DNA from: an uncultured Lachnospiraceae bacterium | GTDB taxonomy: Bacteria > Bacillota > Clostridia > Lachnospirales > Lachnospiraceae | Length of the DNA: 54,813 bases | Direction: 5' to 3' | NCBI GenBank assembly: GCA_910585075.1 | Contig: CAJUED010000019.1 | Coordinates: 7,456-62,268, forward strand | In this document: positions 25,777 through 34,455 of the stretch, piece after piece | Layout: the number at the start of each line of letters is the position of its first letter | Position numbering within the stretch: the stretch's first letter is position 1 | Made by a program: the position numbers and the translations under genes | The notes under the pieces: model-generated | Told to the model about the DNA's origin: nothing | The model's input: the letters and a program-made list of their open reading frames with translations, nothing else | The model's database searches: none

Positions 25777-26855
25777 CTAATCATTCGCGTGATAAATTTC
25801 ACTGATACGGTCTTCCACTCCGAAAAAGCAATCCAGCAGATGGGGATTAAACACCCCGCACTCTCCTGCCCAGATCATTTCAAGCACTTTACCTCTGGAA
25901 AAAGCTTCTTTATAAACGCGGTTGCAGCTCAGCGCATCATACACATCCGCCAGGGATACAATCTGTGTCCAGGGCGATATCTGTTCCCCGGAAAGATGCT
26001 CCGGGTAGCCCCTTCCATCCCAACGCTCATGATGATGGAGGGCAATATCACATGCATACTTATAAATTCCGTTTTCCTTCAGCTGGGCAATCCTTTCAAG
26101 CAAAACCACCCCCTGGGTGGTATGCGTCTTCATAATTTCATATTCATCCGATGTAAATTTCCCCGGTTTCAACAAAATAGAATCAGGAATTGCAATTTTT
26201 CCTACGTCATGCATGATGGACGCAAGGGAAATATTGTTAATTTCCTCCTTGCTTAAGCCTTCGCCAAACTCCGTATTTTCCAGCATGAATTTTGTGATGG
26301 AAAAAATACGGTTTACATGTTCTCCTGATTCCGCGCTCCTGAACTCGATTGCAGTGGCCAGCGCCTCTATCATTCCCCTGTTTAACTGCATAATCCGCTC
26401 TGCCTGAATCATCAGTTCCGACTTCTGGGTTTCCACCACATTGTGCAGACTCTTTCGGGTTGCAAACAGCTCGATGACAGACTGAACCCGCCTGCGCACC
26501 ACATAGGATATCACCGGCTTTATGATAACATCCATTACCCCAAGGCGGTAAGCTTCCCGCTCCATCTCATCCCCGCCTTCCGCAGTAATCAAAAACACGG
26601 GAATCTTCTCCGGGATTTTCATCTCCGCCAGGTGCTGTAAAACTTCTATGCCGCTCATTCCCGGCATCACTACATCCAAAAAATAGCGCAGAAATTTTGA
26701 CGTCTTGTCAGGATTTCCGACAGGCCGGCGCTTCCGTTTGGCGCCTCCCTGATTGCATATGTATCCGAAAAAATCTTTGCCAATATTTTACGATTCACTA
26801 CATCGTCATCAATAATTAAAATTGTGTCGAAATAGCCCGTATTTCGCTCTCCCAT
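25777..26855 (-). pseudogene. receiver/HD-GYP response regulator, frameshifted in the receiver
   Basis: Two overlapping frames make one protein: 26855-26670 encodes the receiver start (ILIIDDDVVNRKIL) and 26679-25777 continues from the phospho-acceptor strand (DVVMPGMSGIEVL) through the receiver end to a complete HD-GYP domain (SIMHDVGKIAIPDSIL, LHHHERWDGRGYPEHLSG, SLADVYDALSCNRVYKE). The frames join at an A6 run (plus 26678-26683); one more A restores FLDVVMPG. HD-GYP proteins hydrolyse cyclic-di-GMP. The break may be a real mutation, a phase-variable tract or a sequencing error. Last gene of the phosphorelay cluster. Confidence 0.85.
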
Positions 26856-26944
26856 TATTTATCTCCATATTAGAGCGTTTTTCACACAGACACACAGGCC
26901 AAAATCACTCTGCCTGCAATTCAAATTTGCGACGCCCCGGCACA
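26856..26944 (-). repeat. leader-family copy E (before HD-GYP regulator)
   Basis: mRNA sense: GATTTGTGCCGGGGCGTC, about 53 nt, AACGCTCTAATATGGAG, ATG. Arms GGGGCGT (plus 26932-26938) and ACGCTCT (plus 26872-26878) pair with two G-U pairs. A further AAGCGCgggaGCGCTT hairpin lies just upstream (about 26957-26972). Confidence 0.7.
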
Positions 26945-26990
26945 AATCTGTAAATCAAGCGCTCCCGCGCTTTGCATATTGATAATCTGT

Positions 26991-28040
26991 CTACTCCCTG
27001 GTACCGCCCGACAAATAATAACTGAAAATCATCGGTTCACACTCCTCTAACAAATCGCATACTTCTTTACCTGCCACGCCCATATCGTCATCCACCAGAC
27101 GTTGGATAATGAATTTAATCGGTTTCGCTTTATCCCCATAAAATTTCGAACGCTTTTCTTCCAGTTCATCCAGTACTCTGCAAATCTGGTTGTAAAAGGA
27201 ATTATTCTTACCCTTTATTCCGTAAGGATATCCTTTTCCATCAAAACGCTCATGATGGTGCAAGCACATGCTTGCACATACTTCCACGAAATATTCACAG
27301 GCCTTCGAACGGTTCAATCTGATAAGATTGGAGCCCAAAATCGCATGCTTATCTTCCATCTCCCGGTTCCTTGTGATGCTGGCCACCTGCTGCTCCACAG
27401 AAGGGCTTTCCGGGATCAGCATTTCACCAATATCGCAGAAATACGCTGCCTTACTGATAAGCTGAATGTTATCCGGGTCCATTCTCTCTCCTCTTGGAGA
27501 CCTGCTGTAGGTATTGAGCATGATACGCATTAAATCCGAGCGTGCCTTATAATTTGCATCGCTTTTCCCAAAATTCGTCAGATAACTTTTATAAAGCTTC
27601 TCCAAGTCGGAAATATATTTTATTGTCTCAAGCAAATCCTCTTTTGACAGATTAAACCTGGGAACAATTCCAAGTCTTGAGCGCAGACGCGACATAATAT
27701 CCTCTCTGTCAAAGGGCTTTCCAATAAAATCACACACCTTGTATTGAAACGCCTTCTCCACATTATCCCTTGTGGGCTCGGCCGTAACCACAAATACGGG
27801 AATATCCCTTATTTCCTTTTCCTGCATAAACTGCAGCACGTCAAACCCATTGATATACGGCATAGACAAATCCAGCAAAATTGCATCAAGCTCCTCACCT
27901 CTTGTGGTGATGAGTTCAAATGCGCGATTTCCGCTGTCCGCCTCCAAAACCGTAAAGTCCACTTCCAGAATGCTTTTTAAAACAATCCTGTCCACCATGG
28001 TGTCATCCACAACCAATATCCGTTTCTTTTCCTGTGCCAT
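26991..28040 (-). CDS. response regulator with degenerate HD-GYP-like output domain
   Basis: 349 residues. Receiver with ILVVDDTMVDR, LLDLSMPYINGFD (acceptor Asp) and the conserved Lys in FIGKPF. The output domain resembles HD-GYP but the HD site is altered: AYFCDIGEMLIPES replaces HDIGK, while CLHHHERFDGKGYPYG is kept. So it is probably catalytically weak or inactive for cyclic-di-GMP and may act by binding. ATG 28038-28040 follows a GGAAG-type site. In the cluster with the kinase and HPt protein. Confidence 0.88.
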   Translation of the reverse strand: MAQEKKRILVVDDTMVDRIVLKSILEVDFTVLEADSGNRAFELITTRGEELDAILLDLSMPYINGFDVLQFMQEKEIRDIPVFVVTAEPTRDNVEKAFQYKVCDFIGKPFDREDIMSRLRSRLGIVPRFNLSKEDLLETIKYISDLEKLYKSYLTNFGKSDANYKARSDLMRIMLNTYSRSPRGERMDPDNIQLISKAAYFCDIGEMLIPESPSVEQQVASITRNREMEDKHAILGSNLIRLNRSKACEYFVEVCASMCLHHHERFDGKGYPYGIKGKNNSFYNQICRVLDELEEKRSKFYGDKAKPIKFIIQRLVDDDMGVAGKEVCDLLEECEPMIFSYYLSGGTRE

Positions 28041-28141
28041 CTTCCTTTTCTCCCCTGCCTTTTACATAAGCCAAAGATTCGCTTTGCAAAACCTCCATCA
28101 ATCAACCGACGTACTACGCATCCCAGCCTTTGATGTCTTAT

Positions 28142-28498
28142 TCAGGCTTTGTTTTTTTCAATGCATTCCACTATTTTCGCCTGAATGGGCAGAATCTTTT
28201 CCACTACTGCCTTCGCCTCCCCAGGCTTATGCTCCCGCAACAGGCCCAAAGCCTGCATATAGCCGTCAAAGAGCGGTGTAAGCGACAGATTACCGGTCAT
28301 CCCTTTCAGTATATGTACCCGTCTTGTCAGATCCTCACTGTCACCCTTGTCAAAATCTTCCAGAGAAATGTGATTTTCGTTCACCGTATCCACAAACATT
28401 CCCAGCATCATTTCGTACAAAGGCTCATCCCCCATTACACGGTCTACGCCCTCTGCAACATTCACACCCAATTTTTCCAGTTCTTCCCTGTATTCCAT
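28142..28498 (-). CDS. HPt phosphotransfer protein
   Basis: 118 residues of helical HPt fold; RRVHILKGMTGNLSLTPLFD contains the phospho-accepting His followed by the usual LKG. It should carry phosphate from the hybrid kinase receivers to the downstream response regulators. ATG 28496-28498 with AGAAAGGA; the longer open frame to 28561 overlaps the kinase gene's end region and lacks a site. Confidence 0.88.
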   Translation of the reverse strand: MEYREELEKLGVNVAEGVDRVMGDEPLYEMMLGMFVDTVNENHISLEDFDKGDSEDLTRRVHILKGMTGNLSLTPLFDGYMQALGLLREHKPGEAKAVVEKILPIQAKIVECIEKNKA

Positions 28499-28582
28499 AT
28501 AACCAAATCCTTTCTCACCATACCTATGGTTCTTTTTATTGAACATAAGAATGTCATGCACAGCAGGACATCCACTGTTGTT

Positions 28583-31567
28583 TTACTGTTTCTTCTTACT
28601 GTCCAGCACCTGTTTGATTGTCTTTTCAAGCTGATCCAGAATAATGGGCTTTGCCACATGAGCATCCATTCCCGAATCCAGGGCATCTTTAATGTCATCC
28701 GCAAAAGCATTCGCCGTCATCGCAATAATGGGAACTGCCATCGCCTGAGGATGTTTGCTTTCTCTTATAAATCTGGTTGCCTGATAGCCATCCATTATCG
28801 GCATCTGCACATCCATAAGAATCATGTCATATTTTCCCGGTTCGGAGCCCTCAAATGCATTCACAGCCTGCATTCCGTCCTCCGCCACATCCCAGGTTGC
28901 CCCGAGAGAAGTTAACATCTTTCCAAGTATCAGCCTGTTCACCTCAATATCTTCTACCATAAGAATATGCTTATTCTTTACAACACTTTCCTGTGGATCG
29001 GATGTGGCATAAGCATCCGCCGATTTTTTGTACATCACCCTCTTGATGGCTTCTTTAAATTTGGATATAAAGAAGGGTTTCGGCATAAAGTGGTCTATCC
29101 CCACTTCCAGAGCCTCTTTTTCAATATCAGCCCAGTCATAAGCGGTAAAAAGAAGAATCGGGATCTTGTGCGGGTAATTCTTCCGGAGCAGACGCGCCAC
29201 CTCCAAACCGCTTAAATTCGGCATCTGCCAGTCAAGCAAAATCAGATCATACGGTTTTCCTCTCTCTCTTGCTTTTTGTATTGTTTCAATTACTTTTTCT
29301 CCGTCTGTAACGTAATCCACTATGACGCCGGTCTCCGCCATGGTTCTGGCCACAATCTTACAGATTTCCTCGTCATCATCTGCCACAATTATCTGCCTTA
29401 CGCCATATTCCTTCCAGAATTCCGAGTCGTCTTCCTGTTCCTGGATTCTCAGTTCGATTTCCACGACAAATGTAGAGCCCTCGCCCACACTGCTTTCCAC
29501 AGAAATAGTACCGCCCATTAAATCCACCAGATTTTTGGTAATTGCCATACCAAGACCGGTACCCTGGATTTTATTGATGGTTGTGTTCTGTTCACGGGTA
29601 AAGGGGTCAAAAATCACCTTCTGGTAATCCTCGCTCATTCCCTGTCCGTTATCCTTTATCTTGAACTCTACACGGCTGAATCCTTCCATCACCTGAGGCA
29701 GTTCCTTTACCGCCATCTCAATTCTGCCGCCTTTAGGCGTATATTTTACCGCATTCGATAAAATATTAATCAGTATTTGATTGATGCGCATCTTATCACC
29801 AATCAGATGCTCATACCGAAAACCGGATGTATAAATATCCATGGTCTGGTTTTTAGCCCTTGCCTGAGGTCTGATGATGCTGTTGAGCCCTTCAATCAAT
29901 TCCGCCAGGTTCAATTCTTCAGCGTTCAGCATTACCTTTCCGCTCTCAATTTTGTTCATATCAAGGACATCATTAATAAGCCCCAGCAGATGTTGGCTGG
30001 CAGCTTCCATTCTTTTTGCATATTCCAGCACCGTGGCAGGGTCGTTCGCTTCCTGCTGAAGCAGTGTAACAAGTCCGATAATTGCATTCATCGGTGTACG
30101 TATATCATGACTGACACTGCTTAAGAACGCACTCTTAGCCTGACTTGCCACCTGCGCCGTATCCAGCGCGGTTTTCAGATTGTTCTCCACTCCGCGTTCT
30201 TTCGTTCTATCGGAAATGTAAACAATATATTTTCTCTCGCCCTGTATGTATGCACAGTAAATGGTCTCCAGCAGCCATTTACGCTCTCCCGTCTTCGGAT
30301 CCATCCGCTCTATTTCTATGGAGTCAAGCGCATCATTTTCCTTAAGTCTATCCAGTTCATCATCCGAACAGTTTAAAACTGTCAAATCCAGCGGTGCATT
30401 CTCAATAGGAATTCCCAGCACCCGCTCAAAATTCGGGCTGGCATACTCTACGCTGTATTTGTCATCTTTCAGCATGATGTACGCATCATCCGTGTTATTG
30501 GCCAGATAATTTGCCAGCACATGAAACTGCTGCTCTTTATACTCCTTTTCCTGCTCCTTTTGCAAAAGGTCTCTCCGTGCCCGCCACATAAAAAAGATGA
30601 ATATGGTGAGAATTGCCATCATTGCAATTGCAATCACAATGACAATCTGTGAATTGCTGATCACATGATTGGCCTCGTCCATGATTGCATCCCTTGACAC
30701 AATGGAAATCAGATACCATCCGTCCACACTTTCAATTGGAACATAGGCATACACATAATTCGCCTGTTCATCCTCGGTGGACATGGAGACCGTTGAAACC
30801 CTCGGCACCCTTGTCATCGCCGCACCGGTTTCCTGGCTGTTTAAGGCTTTTTCCAGCGCTATACGCTGTGCTTCGCTATATTCATCATCGGCAAACATAT
30901 CAAATATATTTTCACCGATATTATCATTTTCATTGACAAAGGGACGCAGTAAAACATCTCCTTCCCGATTTATAACATACGCAAATCCCTGGTCGTTATA
31001 AAAGGAAAGAGTAAATTCTCCTGAAACCCGGTCTGATTCATAACCCTTTTGAAACAGCCCCCTTACGCCATCGGCAAAGGTAAAACATTCATAATACCCA
31101 AACATCTTCGAATCCGTATAAAGACCTATATACGGCTCTCTGACGCCGCTGCCCGAAAAATCGTAAAATCCTTCCAATTCCTCCTGGCTCATATGGTAGG
31201 TCTCCTGGGTCTTACTGTTATAATAATCTCCTGTCTCAAGATTAACCACCGAATAAATTGCATCTACTCCCTGGAAAACATCCAGTTTACTTTGAATATT
31301 TTTCACGTCGGTGGAGTCATGTTTTGCAAAATCCTCCGCATAACTGTGAATCCGTTCCCGGTCTCTGGCAATAAAATTGTCAAACGCCTGCTGTTGCTGC
31401 TGAGTCACAGTCTGAACATTGGAAATTGTCTGAAGCATCAGACTTTTATGTATGTAATTTACATAATAGCACGCTCCTGCCAATACACATATTACAGCAA
31501 CTATTCCCAGGAAATACATAAATTTCTTATGTTGTCCCCGAGCTTCCCCTTTTTCCTCCTTAAACAA
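28583..31567 (-). CDS. hybrid sensor histidine kinase with two receivers
   Basis: 994 residues. TM1 about residues 15-37; large extracytoplasmic dCache-type sensor; TM2 near 300-325 (QIVIVIAIAMMAILTIFIFF); PAS-like region; HisKA with FLSSVSHDIRTPMNAIIGL near residue 485; HATPase with NILSNAVKYTPKGG and GTGLGMAITKNLV; receiver 1 from about 725 (IIVADDDEEICK, LLDWQMP); receiver 2 from about 865 (LMVEDIEVNRLIL, LMDVQMPIMDGY). Feeds the HPt and HD-GYP-type regulators downstream. TTG 31565-31567 with GGAAGGTGA fits the membrane-anchor start. Confidence 0.92.
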   Translation of the reverse strand: MFKEEKGEARGQHKKFMYFLGIVAVICVLAGACYYVNYIHKSLMLQTISNVQTVTQQQQQAFDNFIARDRERIHSYAEDFAKHDSTDVKNIQSKLDVFQGVDAIYSVVNLETGDYYNSKTQETYHMSQEELEGFYDFSGSGVREPYIGLYTDSKMFGYYECFTFADGVRGLFQKGYESDRVSGEFTLSFYNDQGFAYVINREGDVLLRPFVNENDNIGENIFDMFADDEYSEAQRIALEKALNSQETGAAMTRVPRVSTVSMSTEDEQANYVYAYVPIESVDGWYLISIVSRDAIMDEANHVISNSQIVIVIAIAMMAILTIFIFFMWRARRDLLQKEQEKEYKEQQFHVLANYLANNTDDAYIMLKDDKYSVEYASPNFERVLGIPIENAPLDLTVLNCSDDELDRLKENDALDSIEIERMDPKTGERKWLLETIYCAYIQGERKYIVYISDRTKERGVENNLKTALDTAQVASQAKSAFLSSVSHDIRTPMNAIIGLVTLLQQEANDPATVLEYAKRMEAASQHLLGLINDVLDMNKIESGKVMLNAEELNLAELIEGLNSIIRPQARAKNQTMDIYTSGFRYEHLIGDKMRINQILINILSNAVKYTPKGGRIEMAVKELPQVMEGFSRVEFKIKDNGQGMSEDYQKVIFDPFTREQNTTINKIQGTGLGMAITKNLVDLMGGTISVESSVGEGSTFVVEIELRIQEQEDDSEFWKEYGVRQIIVADDDEEICKIVARTMAETGVIVDYVTDGEKVIETIQKARERGKPYDLILLDWQMPNLSGLEVARLLRKNYPHKIPILLFTAYDWADIEKEALEVGIDHFMPKPFFISKFKEAIKRVMYKKSADAYATSDPQESVVKNKHILMVEDIEVNRLILGKMLTSLGATWDVAEDGMQAVNAFEGSEPGKYDMILMDVQMPIMDGYQATRFIRESKHPQAMAVPIIAMTANAFADDIKDALDSGMDAHVAKPIILDQLEKTIKQVLDSKKKQ

Positions 31568-31665
31568 TTGCTCACCTTCCTATCCATATAACCCCAGATA
31601 GATTTCAGATGCAGCCGACCCCTTTTACACAACGACTGTACCTCAGGCCCATGGAGAGACTTTTA

Positions 31666-31676
31666 CCCCCCCCCCC
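31666..31676. repeat. C11 homopolymer in the kinase leader
   Basis: Eleven consecutive C (G on the mRNA) about 100 bp before the hybrid kinase start and 70 bp downstream of its promoter. It is the only such tract in the window. Confidence 0.9.
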
Positions 31677-31743
31677 TGACTATCCGGCCCTTTATTGAAA
31701 ATAGCGTCAAAAATTTCTTATCTCCTTTATTTACTATGTCAGA

Positions 31744-31772
31744 ATTATACATCTCTAACCAAAAAATTTCAA
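31744..31772 (-). promoter_or_regulatory. promoter of the phosphorelay cluster
   Basis: On the minus strand TTGAAA (plus 31767-31772), 17-bp spacer, TATAAT (plus 31744-31749). The leader to the kinase would be about 170 nt. Confidence 0.75.
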
Positions 31773-31852
31773 CATTTTACGCCTAAAAAACTTGAATGTT
31801 TGACAATTAGTACGGAAACATCCTGAAAATACTGATATATACTTCATTTCTC

Positions 31853-33382
31853 TTATTCAATTACGGAAAAATTATAGTTTGATGCATATATGGAATATTC
31901 CCCGATTTTCTGAACAAAATCCACCTCATTCTTATGTTCTTTGAGAAACACTTTAAAGTTCTCTAATTCTGATTCCGGGATAATATAGGCGGTCCGCTCC
32001 TCAAAAGGCATATTGGGAACGTACCACAGCGTACTGGTCATCCATTTACAAATATCCATCTTCTCTACCGAAGCTACTGCTGCCGCCTGAACCCCTCCAT
32101 TGGTCAAAACCGTAATGCGGTTTGCATTTTCAAAAGTCGTATAAGCAACATGATAATTATTTTCTTCCAAATATTCTCCCACGGCCCGGATATTTGTTGC
32201 CGGTGGCTCCGGTGAATTCATGATTGGCCGATAAACTGTACAAACATTTATTATTAAAAAAAACAATATCAATACTTCTCCCACCACTTTCCATTTATTG
32301 CTGATTTTCTTCCGCATTAAAACTACTGCTAACGCCATAGTATAAATCAATAAAAAATAATACCTTTCGCTATCTGCAAATGTAGTAAAGGAAATGATAA
32401 GAGCTGTCACCACCGGCGACGCGCACAGCAAAAGAAATGCCCAATATACTTCATCTATCGATTCTTTTTTCCACATACAATATATAATATTAACCAACAT
32501 GCACAATAAGATAACCAGCAGGCTCACTATAAAAATATTTCTCAAAGTACTACCTGCACTAAGTCCAATTGCCTTCTTTGCATCAGGTAATACTTCTGTG
32601 AACAATTTCAAGAACCCTTTTCTGATATTTCTTGAGAACTCCTGTCCCTCCGAGAAAGGGAAGCAGGTTCCAACAAAACTTATAATCAACAGCCCCGTTA
32701 CCCATATACTGGTTATCCAATCCATTTTCCTACTCTCTGCCCTGCAGTACATACGGTAGACAGTCCTTATTATTTCTATACCGAACAGCGGCCCATATAA
32801 AATTAATATTCCCCTCACTCCCTGCATACCAAGGCATAATGCAAACACTATACTTATACCTGCCGGCACCGGTTTTATTTTTCCTTTGATTCCTTCCGTA
32901 TAGACGCCCAATGTAAAAAACAAAATAGCTACATGAATAGCATAATAGCTGGCAAACAAATATAAAAGTTCCAGAATAATCATATTAACCGGAATTGATA
33001 ATCCCAAAAGAACGAGCAAATCTATTTCCGTCCTGCTAAGCTCTGCTTTTTTTCCAAAATATACAATGCCCGCCATTATAAACAGCGTCATTAAGCAACA
33101 TGCCATGCCTTCAGATAATGCCATATTTCCTGTCAGTCCATAAAATAATGCGGCAAAGTCAGGCGTGCCAATGATTCTTGTTTCTGCCGCTATATACCAT
33201 GTGTGGGGGATAATTTCTTTACTTGTCCAAATCAATTTTGCCAGTACGGCGTCTGAAGCCGTATCTGCATTCATTCCATAATTAAAATGAAAAAGATTTG
33301 TCATAAAAATGAAAAACAGAAATATCAATATCATTGTTTCCAATAATATATGCATAATTTTAGAAGCTTTTCCCTGACTCAT
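31853..33382 (-). CDS. polytopic membrane protein, glycosyltransferase-like (GT-C type)
   Basis: 509 residues with about 10-11 hydrophobic segments and a C-terminal soluble region of about 130 residues. The early extracytoplasmic loop FNYGMNADTASDAVLAKLIW has acidic residues in the place expected for GT-C catalytic Asp, and the layout resembles PMT/ArnT-like or YfhO-like transferases. No exact family could be named. It is followed on its own strand by the kinase cluster but has a separate gap. ATG 33380-33382 with AGGATAT-type weak site. Confidence 0.6.
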   Translation of the reverse strand: MSQGKASKIMHILLETMILIFLFFIFMTNLFHFNYGMNADTASDAVLAKLIWTSKEIIPHTWYIAAETRIIGTPDFAALFYGLTGNMALSEGMACCLMTLFIMAGIVYFGKKAELSRTEIDLLVLLGLSIPVNMIILELLYLFASYYAIHVAILFFTLGVYTEGIKGKIKPVPAGISIVFALCLGMQGVRGILILYGPLFGIEIIRTVYRMYCRAESRKMDWITSIWVTGLLIISFVGTCFPFSEGQEFSRNIRKGFLKLFTEVLPDAKKAIGLSAGSTLRNIFIVSLLVILLCMLVNIIYCMWKKESIDEVYWAFLLLCASPVVTALIISFTTFADSERYYFLLIYTMALAVVLMRKKISNKWKVVGEVLILFFLIINVCTVYRPIMNSPEPPATNIRAVGEYLEENNYHVAYTTFENANRITVLTNGGVQAAAVASVEKMDICKWMTSTLWYVPNMPFEERTAYIIPESELENFKVFLKEHKNEVDFVQKIGEYSIYASNYNFSVIE

Positions 33383-33850
33383 TTTGTATATCCTCCATGA
33401 TTTTATCCATTTATTTTTATTGAAAACTTACATTTTACAAATTACAAAAAACACTGAATTTATTATACTGTATTTATTTTGTAAGTCAAATACTCCATAG
33501 CAAGCTGACAAGATATCATATTGCACAGCACATCTTTAATTATGATGGTATCCGCTCAGTGCTGCAATCACCAAAGCCTAAGTATCACTTTGACTGGCTG
33601 CCCGTAGAAATAAAAGCTCTTTTATACTGCATAATAAATCAGAAATATAATTCTTTAAAAACATCTTGCCAATCCAATATTTAAATGGTATCTTCATAAT
33701 GAATTATTATAGCTAATGTTCCATTTCAGCAGTTCTGCATAAAATATTTTACTTTATAAATTCTGCAAATGACCGATATAATTGTGCGGACATATTCCCC
33801 TTATTAACGATAAACCGATAAGCCAATGGCAACAGAAAGGAGCTATATAC
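33383..33850 (+). other. intergenic stretch with a possible gene remnant
   Basis: About 470 bp, AT-rich. On the plus strand one frame is open from about 33420 to a stop near 33680, without any ATG; its last part reads YHIAQHIF...PKPKYHFDWLPVEIKALLYCIINQKYNS, which looks protein-like with several aromatic residues. I cannot name a family. Nothing else is visible. Confidence 0.3.
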
Positions 33851-34381
33851 ATGATAAACTACAGAACTTTACATACGGATGAAATTTCCATGGAATTGTT
33901 CCAGAATTTTATTAGACATCAGACAGTCAACAAATGCCTGCGCAGGGAAAACGGAGAGTGGGTCGTTCGGGAGGACCCGTTTATTGATGACTGGAGCAAA
34001 GAGGATTATGAATTGTTAGTTTCCTGCCTGAAAAACACCCTTCGCACCGGCGGTTTTGTTTACGGCGCTTTCCAAGATGAAAAATTAAAAGGGTTTGTCT
34101 CTGTTGAGCCCGAAATCTTTGGCGGCACACAACAATACCTTGATTTGTCAAGCATCCACGTGTCCGAAGATATGAGAAAAACGGGTATTGGCAGAAATCT
34201 TTTCCTTGCGGCAAAAAAATGGGCTCGGGAAAAAGGTGCAAAAAAACTGTACATCTCCGCCCACTCAGCTGTTGAGAGCCAGGCTTTTTATACGGCAATG
34301 GGCTGCAGGGAAGCCGCAGTATATCATCAGGGGCATGTGGAAAAAGAACCCTACGATTGTCAGCTGGAATGCAGTCTGTAA
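33851..34381 (+). CDS. GNAT-family N-acetyltransferase
   Basis: 176 residues from ATG 33851 with AAAGGAG upstream. GNAT features: LKGFVSVEPEIFG, then LDLSSIHVSEDMRKTGIGRNLFLAAKKWAREKG with the acetyl-CoA pyrophosphate loop (RKTGIGR), and LYISAHSAVESQAFYTAMGC. Transfers an acetyl group from acetyl-CoA to an unidentified amine. Single plus-strand gene in a minus-strand neighbourhood. Confidence 0.9.
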   Translation: MINYRTLHTDEISMELFQNFIRHQTVNKCLRRENGEWVVREDPFIDDWSKEDYELLVSCLKNTLRTGGFVYGAFQDEKLKGFVSVEPEIFGGTQQYLDLSSIHVSEDMRKTGIGRNLFLAAKKWAREKGAKKLYISAHSAVESQAFYTAMGCREAAVYHQGHVEKEPYDCQLECSL

Positions 34382-34455
34382 GTAAAGTGGCAGCTCAGAT
34401 TCACTTAGATTCAAAGTCCTTTCCAGCCTATACAAAAACGCATTCATCCGGCGCA

